Positions 26,755 to 39,000 of a DNA stretch of 64,000 nucleotides are shown in pieces. A program made the translations under genes and the position numbers. Positions within the stretch are counted from its first letter, which is position 1, and the number at the start of each line of letters is the position of its first letter. Below the pieces are notes generated by a model. That model saw nothing but the letters and a program-made list of their open reading frames with translations, was not told the origin of the DNA and did no database searches. The stretch comes from Mycteria americana (lineage: Eukaryota > Chordata > Aves > Ciconiiformes > Ciconiidae): the NCBI RefSeq assembly GCF_035582795.1, contig NC_134366.1:2306501-2370500 (forward strand), read 5' to 3'.

Positions 26755-27316
26755 CTTCACCTGACCTCCCCCTGTGCTCGGCACTGGTGAGGCCGCACCT
26801 CGAATGCTGGTTTCAGTGTTGGGCCCCTCACCACAAGAGAGACATTGAGGGGCTGGAGCGTGTCCAGAGAAGGGCAACGGAGCTGGGGAAGGGTCTGGAG
26901 CACAAGGCTGATGGGCAGCGGCTGAGGGGCCTGGGGTTGTTCAGCCTGGAGAAAAGGAGGCTGAGGGGAGACCTCATCGCTCTCTACAACTGCCTGAAAG
27001 GAGGCTGTAGAGAGGTGGGGTCGGTCTCTTCTCCCAGGTAACAAGTGACAGGACGAGAGGAAATGGCCTCCAGTTGCGCCAGGGGAGGGTTAGACTGGAT
27101 ATGAGGAAATTTTTCTTCACTGAAAGGGTTGTTAAGCACTGGAACAGGCTGCCCAGGGCAGTGGTTGAGTTGCCATCCCTGGAGGTATTTAAAGGACGTT
27201 TGGATGAGGTGCTTAGGGACATGGTGCAGTGGTGGTCTTGGCAGTGTTAGGTTTACAGTTGGACTTGATGATCTTAAAGGTCTTTTCCAACCTATACGAT
27301 TCTGTGATTCCGTGAT
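26755..27316 (+). mobile_element. CR1 LINE, 5'-truncated 3' fragment
   Basis: CR1 is the dominant non-LTR retrotransposon of birds. This copy keeps the C-terminal end of the reverse-transcriptase ORF and the 3' tail. In one plus frame it reads [16 protein letters not shown], then [17 protein letters not shown] and [19 protein letters not shown] up to about 27040. After a frame break near 27035 a second frame reads [13 protein letters not shown], then [19 protein letters not shown] and [13 protein letters not shown]. These are the hallmark residues of the CR1 C-terminus. The copy ends GATTCTGTGATTCCGTGA, a degenerate form of the octamer repeat that closes CR1 elements. It is 5'-truncated and frameshifted, hence inactive. 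The exact left edge is uncertain by some tens of bases. Confidence 0.93.
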
Positions 27317-27530
27317 CTCTGAAGGGAACTGAAGGCAACTGGGAAGAGCATGTGCATAGCAGGCTGTAGAAGCTAAAGCTGCAGGGCCACCATCTCCAGC
27401 TCTGCTCGAGGGGCTCAAGAAAATTATCTGAATCAGATGGGTAGGGAAAACACATCTTGAGGGCTTTGAGGGGGCACGGGACTCTCAGCTGGACCGTCCT
27501 TCCACCAAGAAGCAAACGAAACCTTCGGCG

Positions 27531-27576
27531 AAAAAAAAAGTGAAAAAAAGGGTCAAAAAAAGGGTGAAAAAAAAGT
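27531..27576 (+). repeat. A-rich tandem array (A7-9 with G/T-rich spacers)
   Basis: Four A runs of 7 to 9 bases are separated by GTG, GGGTC and GGGTG spacers. It lies 215 bp beyond the CR1 3' end, so it is not that element's own tail. Confidence 0.85.
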
Positions 27577-30040
27577 CAGGAGGAGAGTGACTGGATGAAC
27601 CAGGTTTACTATATTCTCCCATATCCATAATTTCTTGTAGTATTCTTTACTGGGAGAAGCCTGGGATTTAAGGCAAGAAAACAAGCAATGAGATCTGGGA
27701 GGATCTAGTCACTTCTGCTACTGAGTTCTAGCACTTTTAGAGACATAAGCACAGTTTCAAGAAAAATAGCTCCATAGCAAATTAATATTTTACAAGCTTA
27801 AATAGGCAGGCCAGCTTTAAGGTTTGCATTACTGATTAGACTGTGAAGATTAGAGGAGGGTGGAATGATGCCAACATGTGCACGGCTTCAGATGAAAAGC
27901 AGTCGTTCGGTTCTCTGCTGCATTTGTGCTCGCTGCAGACTTACATGGTGACTGTTAGCTGCTGTGTTCCCACGCAAGACACGATGGGAAACTGTGTGCT
28001 CAGAAAATGGGTGTAAGAATTGGGTGCGGTGGAAAGGGAACGCAGGATGCCGTGTTATGAGGTCTCATCAGCAGACAACAGACGGTGGCAGCATCGAGGC
28101 AGGGAATTATGCGTATGCCTCCAAAGTTGTGCAGCTTGGTCCTCCTCTCCCTGACGAAAAGCCAGGCTGGGGCTCTGCTATCCTAAGCAGCGGTTCACTC
28201 AGCTGGTTTTAATGTTTTTCAGCTTGATTTCTTAAGGAAATGGGGCTTTTGGACATGATACTTTGCTTGCCCCTCTCATCCTCCCTTCGCCCTACCTTCC
28301 CTCTTCTGGGTTTCTAAAACTTTGCTGTTGTTTTAATTCAGCTGAAATTGGCCAAGGGATAAAGGTCTGGGAGATATTGAATTTCTGTGCATTTCATTTA
28401 AAAAAGTATGCCATTGGGTGAAAAGTTAAACCAGTTGGAGTCCCCATGGGAGGAAGAAGGACAGTATGTGGACAATTTTTGCTGGACACTGGAGGATCCA
28501 CGCTGGGCAGAGATGTTATGACCAGCCGAGCCATGGGGAGCTTTGGTTTATGCCTGCAGCTTGCTAGACACCAGTGAATGCAACCACAGGGCATAAATCC
28601 ACGGCAAACTGGGCTGTCAGTTCTGCTGCTTATGGGACTGCTTCCTTTTAGAAAACATTGTCTAAGCACTCGTCTGCTTAAGAGGAGCTTGCGGAAAGGC
28701 ACCTGCTGTGCCCTGGGTCAAACACAGTATCAGCTCCCCAAGCCTCTGGGTTGCTATTTCCAGAGTGCAGTTTATTATTAGTGCCTTGCCCACGGGCCGG
28801 AGTTCAATGCTGCTCCTATCCTTTTATTTGCGGGTTCTCAAGAGATGTCGGTTTTTTGAGGTGTATTTTGTTTTTTAATGCACTGAGCAAGTTAGACTGT
28901 GACTTTCCTGCAGCTGATAGGGAGCTATCTCCTCTCTGTGAGCTCATGAACCAGGCCTGCCATGGCATCAAACCTCTGCTGGAAAACGTTTGTGCCAAGA
29001 GCTATGCAAAAATAGCTCTGACAAACCTGATCAATTTGGGGTTTTTTCCAACCTCCAGATTTCTTATTCTATATATGGGTCACTGAAGCGGAGTGCATCC
29101 TTTAGTTTTCAGGGGAAAAAAAAAAATGTGGATTCCTGCAGGCTCCAGACCTTTCAGCACTTTGTAACTTCATTTCAGACAATTTGAAAACACTTGGAGT
29201 AGGTCAGAGCAGAATCTCCTGCTGGGATTTTAAATTATAAGATTTCATGTTGGCCTTCTATTCCTTTGAGCTTTCAGAGTTCTTTTTTTTTTTTCCCTTT
29301 TAATTTTCTTTCATGACAAGGAGGACAAACAAACTCTTTATATGCAAGCATCTACTTCTAATTTTGATGACCTGACCCCTCGAGCTGGATATTTTGTAGA
29401 GAGAAAAAAAAAGTGTTGCAAAACTTCTGAATTTAGCAACAGTGAGGAAGTGGGCTTTGCAGAGAGAGGGGAAATAGTTGTCTTTTCCCATATACAGACC
29501 TACCAGCAGTGACCCCTCACCGGATAAGGTTACTCATAGGCCACATTGCACATACTGTTATGTACTCACCGATCAGTGGATGACCACCATCTCTTAGTGA
29601 AACCACAGGCGCTGTTAAACTCGTCAGCTTCCTATTTATAGCTTGTGCCTTTTGCATCCTCTTGGGAAATAAATGAAATGTGGCTCTTGCTGAACGTGTC
29701 ACTTTACCAATCACTGCAGTGCTGGCGTTACTGCTATGCAAGAGCACGACAATGTTGTTTGGGAGAACGCCGTGGTCCTGAACCGTGCGAGTTTGCTCAG
29801 CGTGGCAGCAAGAGCCCCAAGGGTCAAACCACTGAAAGGGGATGTGGCTCTTGCCTGCCTCATCTTCCTCACCCTTGCTGTCTGCCCGCATTTGGGCTGA
29901 TGGGCAAATGGACGAAGAGCCGCGGGGGACTCAAGGTCTGGTCTCCCTGGAAATGAACTGAGCACCTAAGAAGAGAGCAGGGAAGTGAGTCTCCTTGCTT
30001 TACTCTGTCTTTATTGATATCGATATCTGCCAAGTAGCTG

Positions 30041-30094
30041 GGATTTCTTAACAGGGATTTCTTAACAGGGATTTCTTAACAGAGATTTCTAACG
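30041..30094 (+). repeat. 14-bp tandem repeat, about 3.8 copies
   Basis: The unit GGATTTCTTAACAG occurs perfectly at 30041-30054, 30055-30068 and 30069-30082. A fourth, imperfect copy begins AGATTTCT. It is a minisatellite-like array and may vary in length between individuals. Confidence 0.95.
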
Positions 30095-31193
30095 CAAACT
30101 TCTTTTGTGAGAAGGCTCCTGAAGAGAGAAGTTGTGTGTCTTGCGAGTGCTCATGCTCACTTACGTGTCGTAAAACTGTTTGCTGACACTGTTGATAGAA
30201 ATCCAAGACTGACCTGGTGGGTAACTTTTGTGCATCTCGCATCTCTGTTACACTGCTTGTTCTGCTGGGCGCACATTGATTCTTTTCCTCCATGTGCTTC
30301 GAAGCAGCTTGAAGCTGCGGTGACGGGCACTGTGCAGGGTTACAGTGTTTGGAGAGAAATAACCCTTTGCCATGCAGAATACACATTCCTGAATGAGTGG
30401 GAATAAGGGATTTGGGGGAAGATGGAGGGTCTCCTTTCCTGCCAAAGTGTGGGATCGTCTCTGTCCAGCCATTCCCAGAGCCCCCATGCACTCCAGCAAT
30501 CACTTCCAGGCTTTCTCTGCTCTCCTCGCTCTTCCCCCAGAACAGTGAGGTCCCAAACCTATGTGCTTGCCTGGTCTCCTGGGTGTTTGGAGATTTCCAG
30601 GGACACCAGGCTTCCAGTTCCCTATCGCTCTTCAGCCCAACCATGAGCAAAGAGGAGGCAGCCCCAGGGCAGGGGAGGAGACCTGGGAGCCAGGAGAGGG
30701 GAGAAGCCAGAAGAAGGGAGGAATGGATCTTCTTAAATACCTTTAGCTGCAGTTTAATCCCCAGACCATTATGAAACATTTTTCCCTTCATCTTTGTAGC
30801 TCCCTTTTAGGTATTTGAAGGTTGCCTTCAGTCTCTGAAGACTGTGGCTAGGAAACCTCCTTTGTAGGAGAAGTGCGGAGGCTGCATTTGTTTTCAGATG
30901 GCTCCGTCATAACTTGCTTGCCCCGTGCACCGCAGAAGCACGACAAGCTTCCCCACAGAGCTGAAGGCAAACTTGGGAACACCCCTAACACTTGCCTATG
31001 GGGAGAGGCAGCCACATCGCCCATCCACAGCTGCCGTTCCCCTTTAAATTCTCTAAAAGCCATTCAAGTATTGAGTTTGCTTGCTGAAACGTTAATGTGG
31101 AGACTGGCCAAGCGATGGCAGCCTGCCAGGGGTTTCCATGTCTACCAAGAATGTTTTGCAGTGCACCTTGGGAGAGGAACATTACGTCCTTGA

Positions 31194-31210
31194 TTTTTTT
31201 TTTTTTTTTT
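31194..31210 (+). repeat. Poly(T) run, 17 bases
   Basis: A T run followed by CCCCTCCCC. Simple repeat with no attached element recognised. Confidence 0.9.
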
Positions 31211-34149
31211 CCCCTCCCCTTAAAGTGAGTAAATAAAGTAGCTGAAAAGTTAGAGCAGGCAGCTTTCATGACCAGCTCTTTCCATTCACATGGCTACGTA
31301 TCCTGGCTGACAGCTCAACCCATGGTAAGATGAAATTTTTGCTCAGGTGGAGTTTGGCTGCCGGGAAATGCTACTAAACCGCTGTTGAAGTGGTCTTGTG
31401 GGAGATTGTGGTGCTATTGCAAAAGATTTGGCTCTGTGCCATGACGAAGATCAGGGGGTTACAGCTTTGGAAATGGGGTGATGCTCAGTGCATGGCAGCG
31501 TCTCTCTCCAAAGTTTATTGCTTGGGTATTTTGTGGGGTTAGGAAAGGATGCAACCATGTTTAAGATACAAGACAGTTTGGGGAGGCTGTGAATTCAGCA
31601 GAATCCTACCATCTCTGCCTCTGTAAAACAGGAATGCTGTTCATTTCCTAATTGCATCGAGGCAGCTAGTCGCAAAATCCCTCCCGGTGCTGATCGGGAG
31701 TGTGTCGCGGGAGCAGGATATAATGGTACGATTCACCGCAACGCTGTGGGACAAGGTGCCTTTGTTTCTCTGGCACCATGTCTCCGGGCAATTGGGCTTG
31801 TTATGTAGCTGATGTGCCTTGCGATTGCAGGTGGCTTCCAGCCCAGTGGGACAGGTCCTTGCTGTCCCCATTTAGTTGCTGAAGGGAGAGGTTGGATACG
31901 GCCAACGTGATGCTGTGAGAAGGGCGATCAAAGGCAAGGAGAAGGTCACCGATCTCATGTGGCTGCAGAAGGAAGGTCACCTCCTCCTGGTTTGCTCTGT
32001 CTCCAGGGACAGTGTTGGAGTGACTCATTATTGCTTTTACAGCAAAGGTGGGTTGCTGATGGGCTGTCTGGTCTATGCTGCTATCTCAATGGGGGATTTG
32101 AGAACTGGGAGGGATAGGAATGCGGGGAAAACCGGGCCAAGACTTGCTCTGCTCTTCAGAGTTGCTCATGTGCTGGCTGTCCCTTGTCACCTTCTCCCAC
32201 ATGGCCTGTGTTTGAGGAAAGACTTTCCCAGCCCTTTCAAATCAAATGTTGGTTTTCTCAGGAGGTACCCATAAAACCCATCTGGGTGATGGGGGGGGAC
32301 TGGTCTTGGCCACAAAAATGTCTCGTGCATTAAGAAAGAAAATCTAGTTGATTTCTGCTCTCCATCCTCCTACAGTGAGTTACTCGTCTATCTATAGCTC
32401 TGATCCTTGCCCCTCTTTCATGTCTCCATGTGCCAGATGCCTCTGGCTATCGGATTCCTCTGATCCACTGACCGGATGCATCTGACATAGCTTGCCAAGG
32501 AGTGGGAAGAAGGCCCCAGAATTGCAGCTGGGGTTCTGCCACCCTGCTCAGAGCATTTGGAAGAGCCCTGGTAAAAGTCACCGTCCTCCTGCAGTCAAGC
32601 ACTGTAGACCTCTGTGCCGTTCCCCAGCTGGACTGTTCTGCAACCCAAAAGACTCATGCAATTAAGTTCATGCTTATCTCACTGGTACCACTTCTCTGCT
32701 CCAACTCAAATTTTCATGTCATTTTCAGAGCCGGAAGGGTTGTAATAATTCTGCTACAATGAAAGAGCAATACAATACTTTTTTATTATTACCCAGTTTT
32801 CTGGAAACTTATCCATCCAACTAACGATGGAAAGGCTCATGGTTTCAGATAACGTTGCAGAGAGGAAGAAGCTGTTCTGAGCTGAAAGATGACAGCTTCG
32901 TGCTGACATAGGAAAGTGGGTTTTCTTGGTCTGTCTTCCTGTTTTCTGGCTATGTAGCTATAGCAGCTGGCCATATCTGGCTATATAGCAGCTCCTACGG
33001 AATTAGGACTGAATGCCAGAGGCTACTGTTTGTTTTCCTCTTTAGCAAGGCCTTTAGTTAGGCAAGTTACCACAGAGCAATAAATAGTTTGGAATCGTGA
33101 GTCATGTTTCATTGTTGTACCTAGCTGGGCATCATGGTTTTATTTAAAAAAGGCTTCCTTGTTTATGTATTTGTTGTTACAGAAAAGTAATCCTCCAATA
33201 GAGTCCCTATGCTTCTCTTGGACTGGCCAGCTGTCACTGTCGAAGGTAGCTGCTCTAAGGACTGGTATTTCTACCTGTTTTGTTCTGTGGAGTAAGAATT
33301 AGAATTGCTTTACTGAGCAGTAAGCACATTAGCTTTGTAACGCCATGTGGTACGGTGTCCCAAGTGAGCCTGTGTCTTTGGAATATGATGTGGAGCTTGG
33401 CGCAATTGCAGAAGTGCTTGGTATCTTCCCAACGTGTCTGTAAACCACCTGGGCTTTCCAAAGTTCTCAGAGCAATGTAGCACCCTCACCTTTGGATGGC
33501 AGCTACAGCCAGACGGATGGGCATCCTGACTTGCCCCTCTGCCCTCAGGGTAGAAGCAAGTACCATAGGTCACACAGAGGGGGACACACCTTGAAATGGT
33601 GACCGTCCCCACCATGACCATCTAGTTCTCCTGCCTTGGCAGCCTAATATTCTGTGCTGTGTAGGACAGGAGGAGGATGGGACCAGTTGGTACAGCTCAT
33701 GATGCACAGTTTCAGCACCACCGCGTTGCAGCTGGAGTTTGTCCAATAGGCTAAGGAACTGGTACAGCTTGACTAACAGGCACAAGGAGACGTGTTACTC
33801 TTGGGTACTTTTTGGTCCTTGGATCAGGACCAATGTTTTGTCCCTTATGTTGGTGGCCAGTATGCTCCTGTTTGGTTTTTCCCCTTTCCAGCTCTTCCTT
33901 ACTCTAAAGAGAACCAGGTGCTACTGGTGAAGGCCATCAGCCCACAGCTACTGTCTGTCCAGGGTCTTGTGAATGCCTTGGATGACCTTGCACTTCTACA
34001 ACTTAAAGTTGTAGCGAGTCCCTGCCAGTGATGGACCTTTGGCAATGCTGGGTGCTAAGAACTGGGTCTGCCATAGACCAGGCACTGCATGGACGTGTCA
34101 TCAGAGACAGTACCAGGACCAAGTGCTGTCTAACAGAGAGCACAGGTGG

Positions 34150-34215
34150 AGTGGACTTGCCAAAGGTCATGTAAACAGCTGGGGAAACTGTATTTAGGTC
34201 ATCTGGCTGCTCAAC
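34150..34215 (+). repeat. Possible ancient interspersed repeat relic
   Basis: GTGGACTTGCCAAAGGTCATGTAAACAG followed by TTTAGGTCATCTG resembles the old amniote repeat stretch that reads GTGACTTGCCCAAGGTCACACAG ... CCCAGGTC.CCTG. Recognition is from memory and the copy is short. Confidence 0.35.
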
Positions 34216-35848
34216 TAAGGCTGAAATGTTTAGACTGTGCACACTTCCAGGGATTAACTCTTGACCCTTCAGGCTGAGAGCCTGTGTGGGATCAATGCTG
34301 TGACATTTAGTTTGCATCTGAGCTCTCTGTCTAGCAGGCACTGAGACCGGAGGTTGTAGGAACAGTCAGTCTCTTAACTTTGGGGCTTTCCTACATAAGG
34401 AAATGAGTGTGGTAAGGAAAGATGTTGAGTACATATCGATATCTTTTCCATGACTTCTCTCCTTATGCTTGTTCTGTGCCTGTCCTGCTCCTGGCCAGTC
34501 TTGTGCTGCATCTCTCCCTGGTCTTGCCTGATCGTCATTTCCGTCTCTCACGGACAGGAATACAGATGCAGATACATGACTGTTCGCAGTGCCTGTTACC
34601 TGAATTCTTCTGTGCATCCTGACATAAGTCTGGAGAATTTCTAGAAGTGTTTGATTTCTATACTGGTTGACTGCTGAATGGTATCTCAGATGTAGAAAAC
34701 ATGTCTGTACGCATTGCTGATCCCAGTTTCTTGTTCCTTGTTTTCTAGTCACTCCTGCCTTGCATGCCTCTCTCACCCTTTAGGGAAAAGTCTTTTGTTG
34801 CCTCAGTGAAAAGAACCGGGACAAGTTTGATTATCAAGAAGATTGTGAAACTTCTTTTGCATGAGATATGAATAATTGCACACTTAGCTCCTGTTTCCAT
34901 GCATAGTTTCCCAATGGCATGCACAAATACCGTGCTTCTGGGCTTGCAAGGCACATGAGTTAAAGAGTACGTGCTTGAATCAGACACCCACCTCTATGTT
35001 AGAGTCCCCTGGGTGAGTGAATCTGAGTACTTCAGCTTGTTGCTCCTGTCTGGGGTGGGTGCTGTGTCAGATCCTTAGCTGGCTAAAGCATAACAGAGCC
35101 AATGAGGTCCCAGCTGCCATGACTGCCCTATTCCTTGCCAAAGTCCCAGGTGGTCCTGTAGCAAGGCAGAAGAAATATTAAGTTGGTGCTAGCTGGGATT
35201 ATGGGCCTGGTGCCACCTTAGATTTGCATTGCCTCCTCCACCTCCCAACTCAGTCCTCTTTTACTTGACACTGATATGCATCTGAAACTCTTGGGATGTC
35301 TTGAGGGGTAAATGCTGCTGATTTTTTAAAATAGCTTTTTGGAAGGAAAAGAAAGCTATATGATACAGGGATTTATGCTAGGAGGAGCTATCTTTTGTTG
35401 GAGGAAAAAAAATAGTGGTTTTTTTTTTCTCACATCTTCAAGCAGCCTCTACCCAGGAGTAATCAGGAGCTGAGGTTTCACTGAGTGATGCTGTGGGAAT
35501 GAATGGGAGGCTGCAGGCTGTTTGCTGCTGCTCTGGGGCATGCTTCAGTAACCCCGTGTGGAGCTGGTATAGTGAAGGACATTATTGTAACTGAGTCATA
35601 AGGCAGCTATTTCCAGAACGGTTGGTTCTTGTAACATGGCGTGGTATTGCCCTGGTGATAGAAAGATGTGCTGGCCAACAGAGCTGACTCAGCATCTCTG
35701 GGCCCAGGACTCAAGAATTTGCCTGGAATCTAGTTTCAGCAGAGGAAGCCAGACTATAAATAGGCTTTGGTTAAAAAACCAAAACCAAAACAAAAACTCC
35801 TTGATGGAAAAGGCAACTTGTTTCAGGGAACCTGTATTTGGAGGAAAT

Positions 35849-36045
35849 TATGAGGGTGGTGAGACACTGGAACAGGTTGCCCAGAGAAGTTGTAGATGCC
35901 TTATCATTGGAAGTGTTCAAAGTCAGGTTGGGCAGGGCTTTGAGCAACCTGATCTAGCAAAAGATGTCCCTGCCCATGGCAAAGGGGTTGGACTAGATGA
36001 TCTTTAAAGATCCCTTCCAAGCCAAACCATTCTATGATTCTATGA
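35849..36045 (+). mobile_element. CR1 LINE 3' tail fragment
   Basis: The fragment begins ATGAGGGTGGTGAGACACTGGAA and continues with GGTTGCCCAGAGAAGTTGTAGATGCC, GGTTGGACTAGATGATCTTTA and AAGCCAAACCATTCTATGATTCTATGA. This is the typical CR1 3' untranslated region with two copies of the terminal ATTCTATG octamer. Only about 200 bp remain, as is usual for 5'-truncated CR1 insertions. It is noncoding apart from a residual part of the reverse-transcriptase C-terminus in the WNRLP-like stretch. Confidence 0.95.
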
Positions 36046-39000
36046 AAGGAGACATTTTCTCACGAGGGTGAGGTTTGGTGGAGGTTTCTGTTCTCATGGC
36101 TAAAAACCCTAAGCAGGAGGAGCAAGGTGAACTCCTTCTCTTAGAGTTTTCTTGATCAAACCTAGTTTGGTATTTCTAGAGGGGTAACTGCTTTTGATTG
36201 CCATAGGTGGTTGAATTCCAATTTGCTGTGCCACTTACATAAGGGCAGACCTCCTGGAGACAGTATGCTCATTGGTGCCACTGCACTGCAACCGCCTCTC
36301 CCCGATCCCTTGAGTAGATGTTTCTAGTGACAGTGTTAAGCCTAGCTTTAAACCATGTTCCCCAGAGTGACACACGCAAGAATAGGAAACAAAGATTTAA
36401 AACTGAGGTCAAGCAGAAGAGCAAAATATAAAGCCTGAACCACCTGACGTTGCTGTCTGTAGACAAATGAACGCTAGCAGCATCCCCTAAGCTCCTGGCT
36501 AGAAATGGGATCACATGCTCTGTGTTTAAGATCTGTGGCTGGAGATAGCCAGCAACAATTTCATTAATAATGATCTGGTCAGACAATGGGAGAGAGACCT
36601 AGAGCTGATAGGGAAGATTTCTAAAGACTTCTGTAGAAAACTGCTGTGTGTGTTTATTTAATAAAAACTGTTAGTAGAAGAAGCTTCGTTTTGACAAAAC
36701 TCCAGGCTCAGACTCCTTATTTCAAAAAGAAAAGCTGCATCTGTCAATGTGTCCCTGATTTTGTTGTTGTTGTTTCTTTTTTACAATTGAAAGTCTCTCC
36801 GGTCTACTTTTTTTTTTTAAGTTCAAGTTTTTAAACCAACAAGTTCCCAAGAGCAAAACAGGACTTTTTGTCTTCAGGTTGATCAGGACTAAAACTTACC
36901 TATTCGGAAAATATGTCTTTGGGTATGTTCCCCCCCCAGATCAAAGCAGGATGGGGAAGCAATTGCAGTATTACATTTACAAGATAAGAAAGATGTCTCG
37001 TACACAGCCTTAGATGCTCTTGAAACAGCTGTGTCCTCATCAGTGTCCTGTCTACTGCAGAAACGTTCTGGAGCAGAGCAGTATTGACACTTTTTATCAG
37101 TCTTTATCTTAAGACATAACTGTCTATACAATATAGGTGATGGACCATGCTGTGTCTCACCCTCCATATCCAACCCAGACCTAATCTGGTCTTAAAGGCT
37201 GGATGTAAAGATGTCCACAGTGTGTTGAAGGTTCCCATCATGGACGCAGAGGAGTCAGAGTGATCCTAGCTCTAGGATGGCTCGGTGGTTGCACAAGTAG
37301 CAGCAAATCACTCATTTTTCGCCTAGTGTTTTAAGGCAAAGCAACAAGAATTCGTGCTGTAACCTGTGGCAATCTGGTAGCTGCTGCACAATCAGCTGAG
37401 TTGTCCATACAACGAGGACAGGTTAGCTGACGGTGGGAAATATCCTGGTCTAGAAGCTGAAGATCTTATCTCTGTTGAGGACAGCATGTAGGGGGCAGGA
37501 ATGTGAAGCTGTTCAGAGGAAGATAAAGAAAAATCCTGGCTGTCTGGTTTGCTGTCGGAGGCATCCAAAGGAGCAAGGGTGATGAGGGCTGGGGAGAAGT
37601 GGGAGAAGAGGAAAAGCAGCAAATGAGGAGGAGTGTACTGAGAACTGAGTTGCACAGATCATGACTTGCTTTGTCCACATCCAGGAGGGATGTCTCAGAG
37701 CTGAAATGCAGAGGTGCAAACACCAGGACTTGGGGCTTCTGCTGCTGCTCATAGCGGGTAAGGCCGAGAAGCAGCCTGGAGATCTCAGACCAAACATGAT
37801 ATTTCTGCAGACTCTGAGCACTTTGGGAAAACCAGCTGAGTGACTGGAAACAGAATTCTGCTGATGAAAGGCAAGCAAAAGAAAAGAGGTGTCCCAAACC
37901 AAAGTCATACCCCTCTGTGTCAACACAGTTTCAACACAGCTTTACCGGACTGGAGTTAAAAAGAATAATAGGGGAAAAACATGAATCCAAAGCATGCACA
38001 ACAACCCACTTGACCAAAAGTGTACAGAAACAAGCCACAAAGCTGAGCTTGAGGCCCAGACCCAAATGCACTCAGTGGGTTGAACCAGAAGACCTTAGAT
38101 GTAAGGTGGGCTCTCCTGTGTCCATCTCCCCCAGCATGGAGCAGAGCTCCTAAGCCTTTCACGCAATGCTGCAGGAGAGGTGGAGACCCAAACCTTCGTG
38201 TTCAAGAGGGAAATTCTCAGTACTGGGATCTCTGAAACCCTCCCGCCTTTCTGGAGTGTGGGCACTATCATAAGCTCTGTCAGGGAGCAATCTCCATCTG
38301 TATAGGGTCTGGAGGCTGGGAAGTCCTCCTGGGCTCAAGCACCTATGCAAAGACTTTGAAAGGACTTGAGGCACCTGTCTGCCATCTAGTCCTTTGTGGG
38401 TGAGCGCTTCCTCAGGATGTGGAAAATCTGATTTCATTCCAAATTTTGGCCTGAAAGAAAAAGGTCTGTAATTGTGCTGAAGTCCTGATCACCAGCTCTT
38501 TGACTATGCAGCTTGCAGAGCAAGTAGGAGGCCGGCAGTGAGCTCATTGCTCACTCATCCTTTCCATTCTCGGGGTATTGTTCCCAGCTGTGTACGAGGA
38601 TCGCTGCTCTGAGAGTTGCTGCTCTGCCTGCCGGTGTGGTGTAAACCATTGTGTTGAGGCAGACAGTGAGTTATGGGCACATCCCTCTCTCAAAAGACCC
38701 CAGGAGTCCGGGAAAATGGGAAGGAAATCAAGACAATAGAAGAACCTCTCCGAACAAAAGGTGATTGAGGCATCTCTTGTCTCCTGTTACACCCTTAGCA
38801 TCCTCGCTATAGAAACCGACTTGTCCTGATCCCTCAGCCCGCAGTAAGTTCCACTAGTTTGTAAAAGTCCTTGAAATCATATAGCCGGGGAGGAGGCAAG
38901 CTGCTGAGTCGTAACATGTCGGAGCGCCTGGGAAAGAATGGGGCTTTGTTAGTGCTCTTCAGCCCGCTCTGAAGCAGAAGGGGAGGGCATGCGGCTTTGT

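Larger units (their letters stand above)
27317..35848. other. Noncoding DNA between the two CR1 fragments
   Basis: No exon of a known gene is recognisable. It contains an A-rich tandem array (27531-27576), three and a half copies of a 14-bp repeat (30041-30094), a 17-base T run (31194-31210), and a possible old repeat relic (34150-34215). A 247-codon open frame on the minus strand (30048-30791) is the longest non-transposon frame in the window. It shows no domain, and its last codons run into the 14-bp repeat, so I do not call it a gene. Confidence 0.6.

Noticed and set aside
26757..27418. Minus-strand frames across the CR1 copy (95 and 144 codons)
   Set aside because: They are antisense shadows of CR1 sequence, whose real coding direction is plus.
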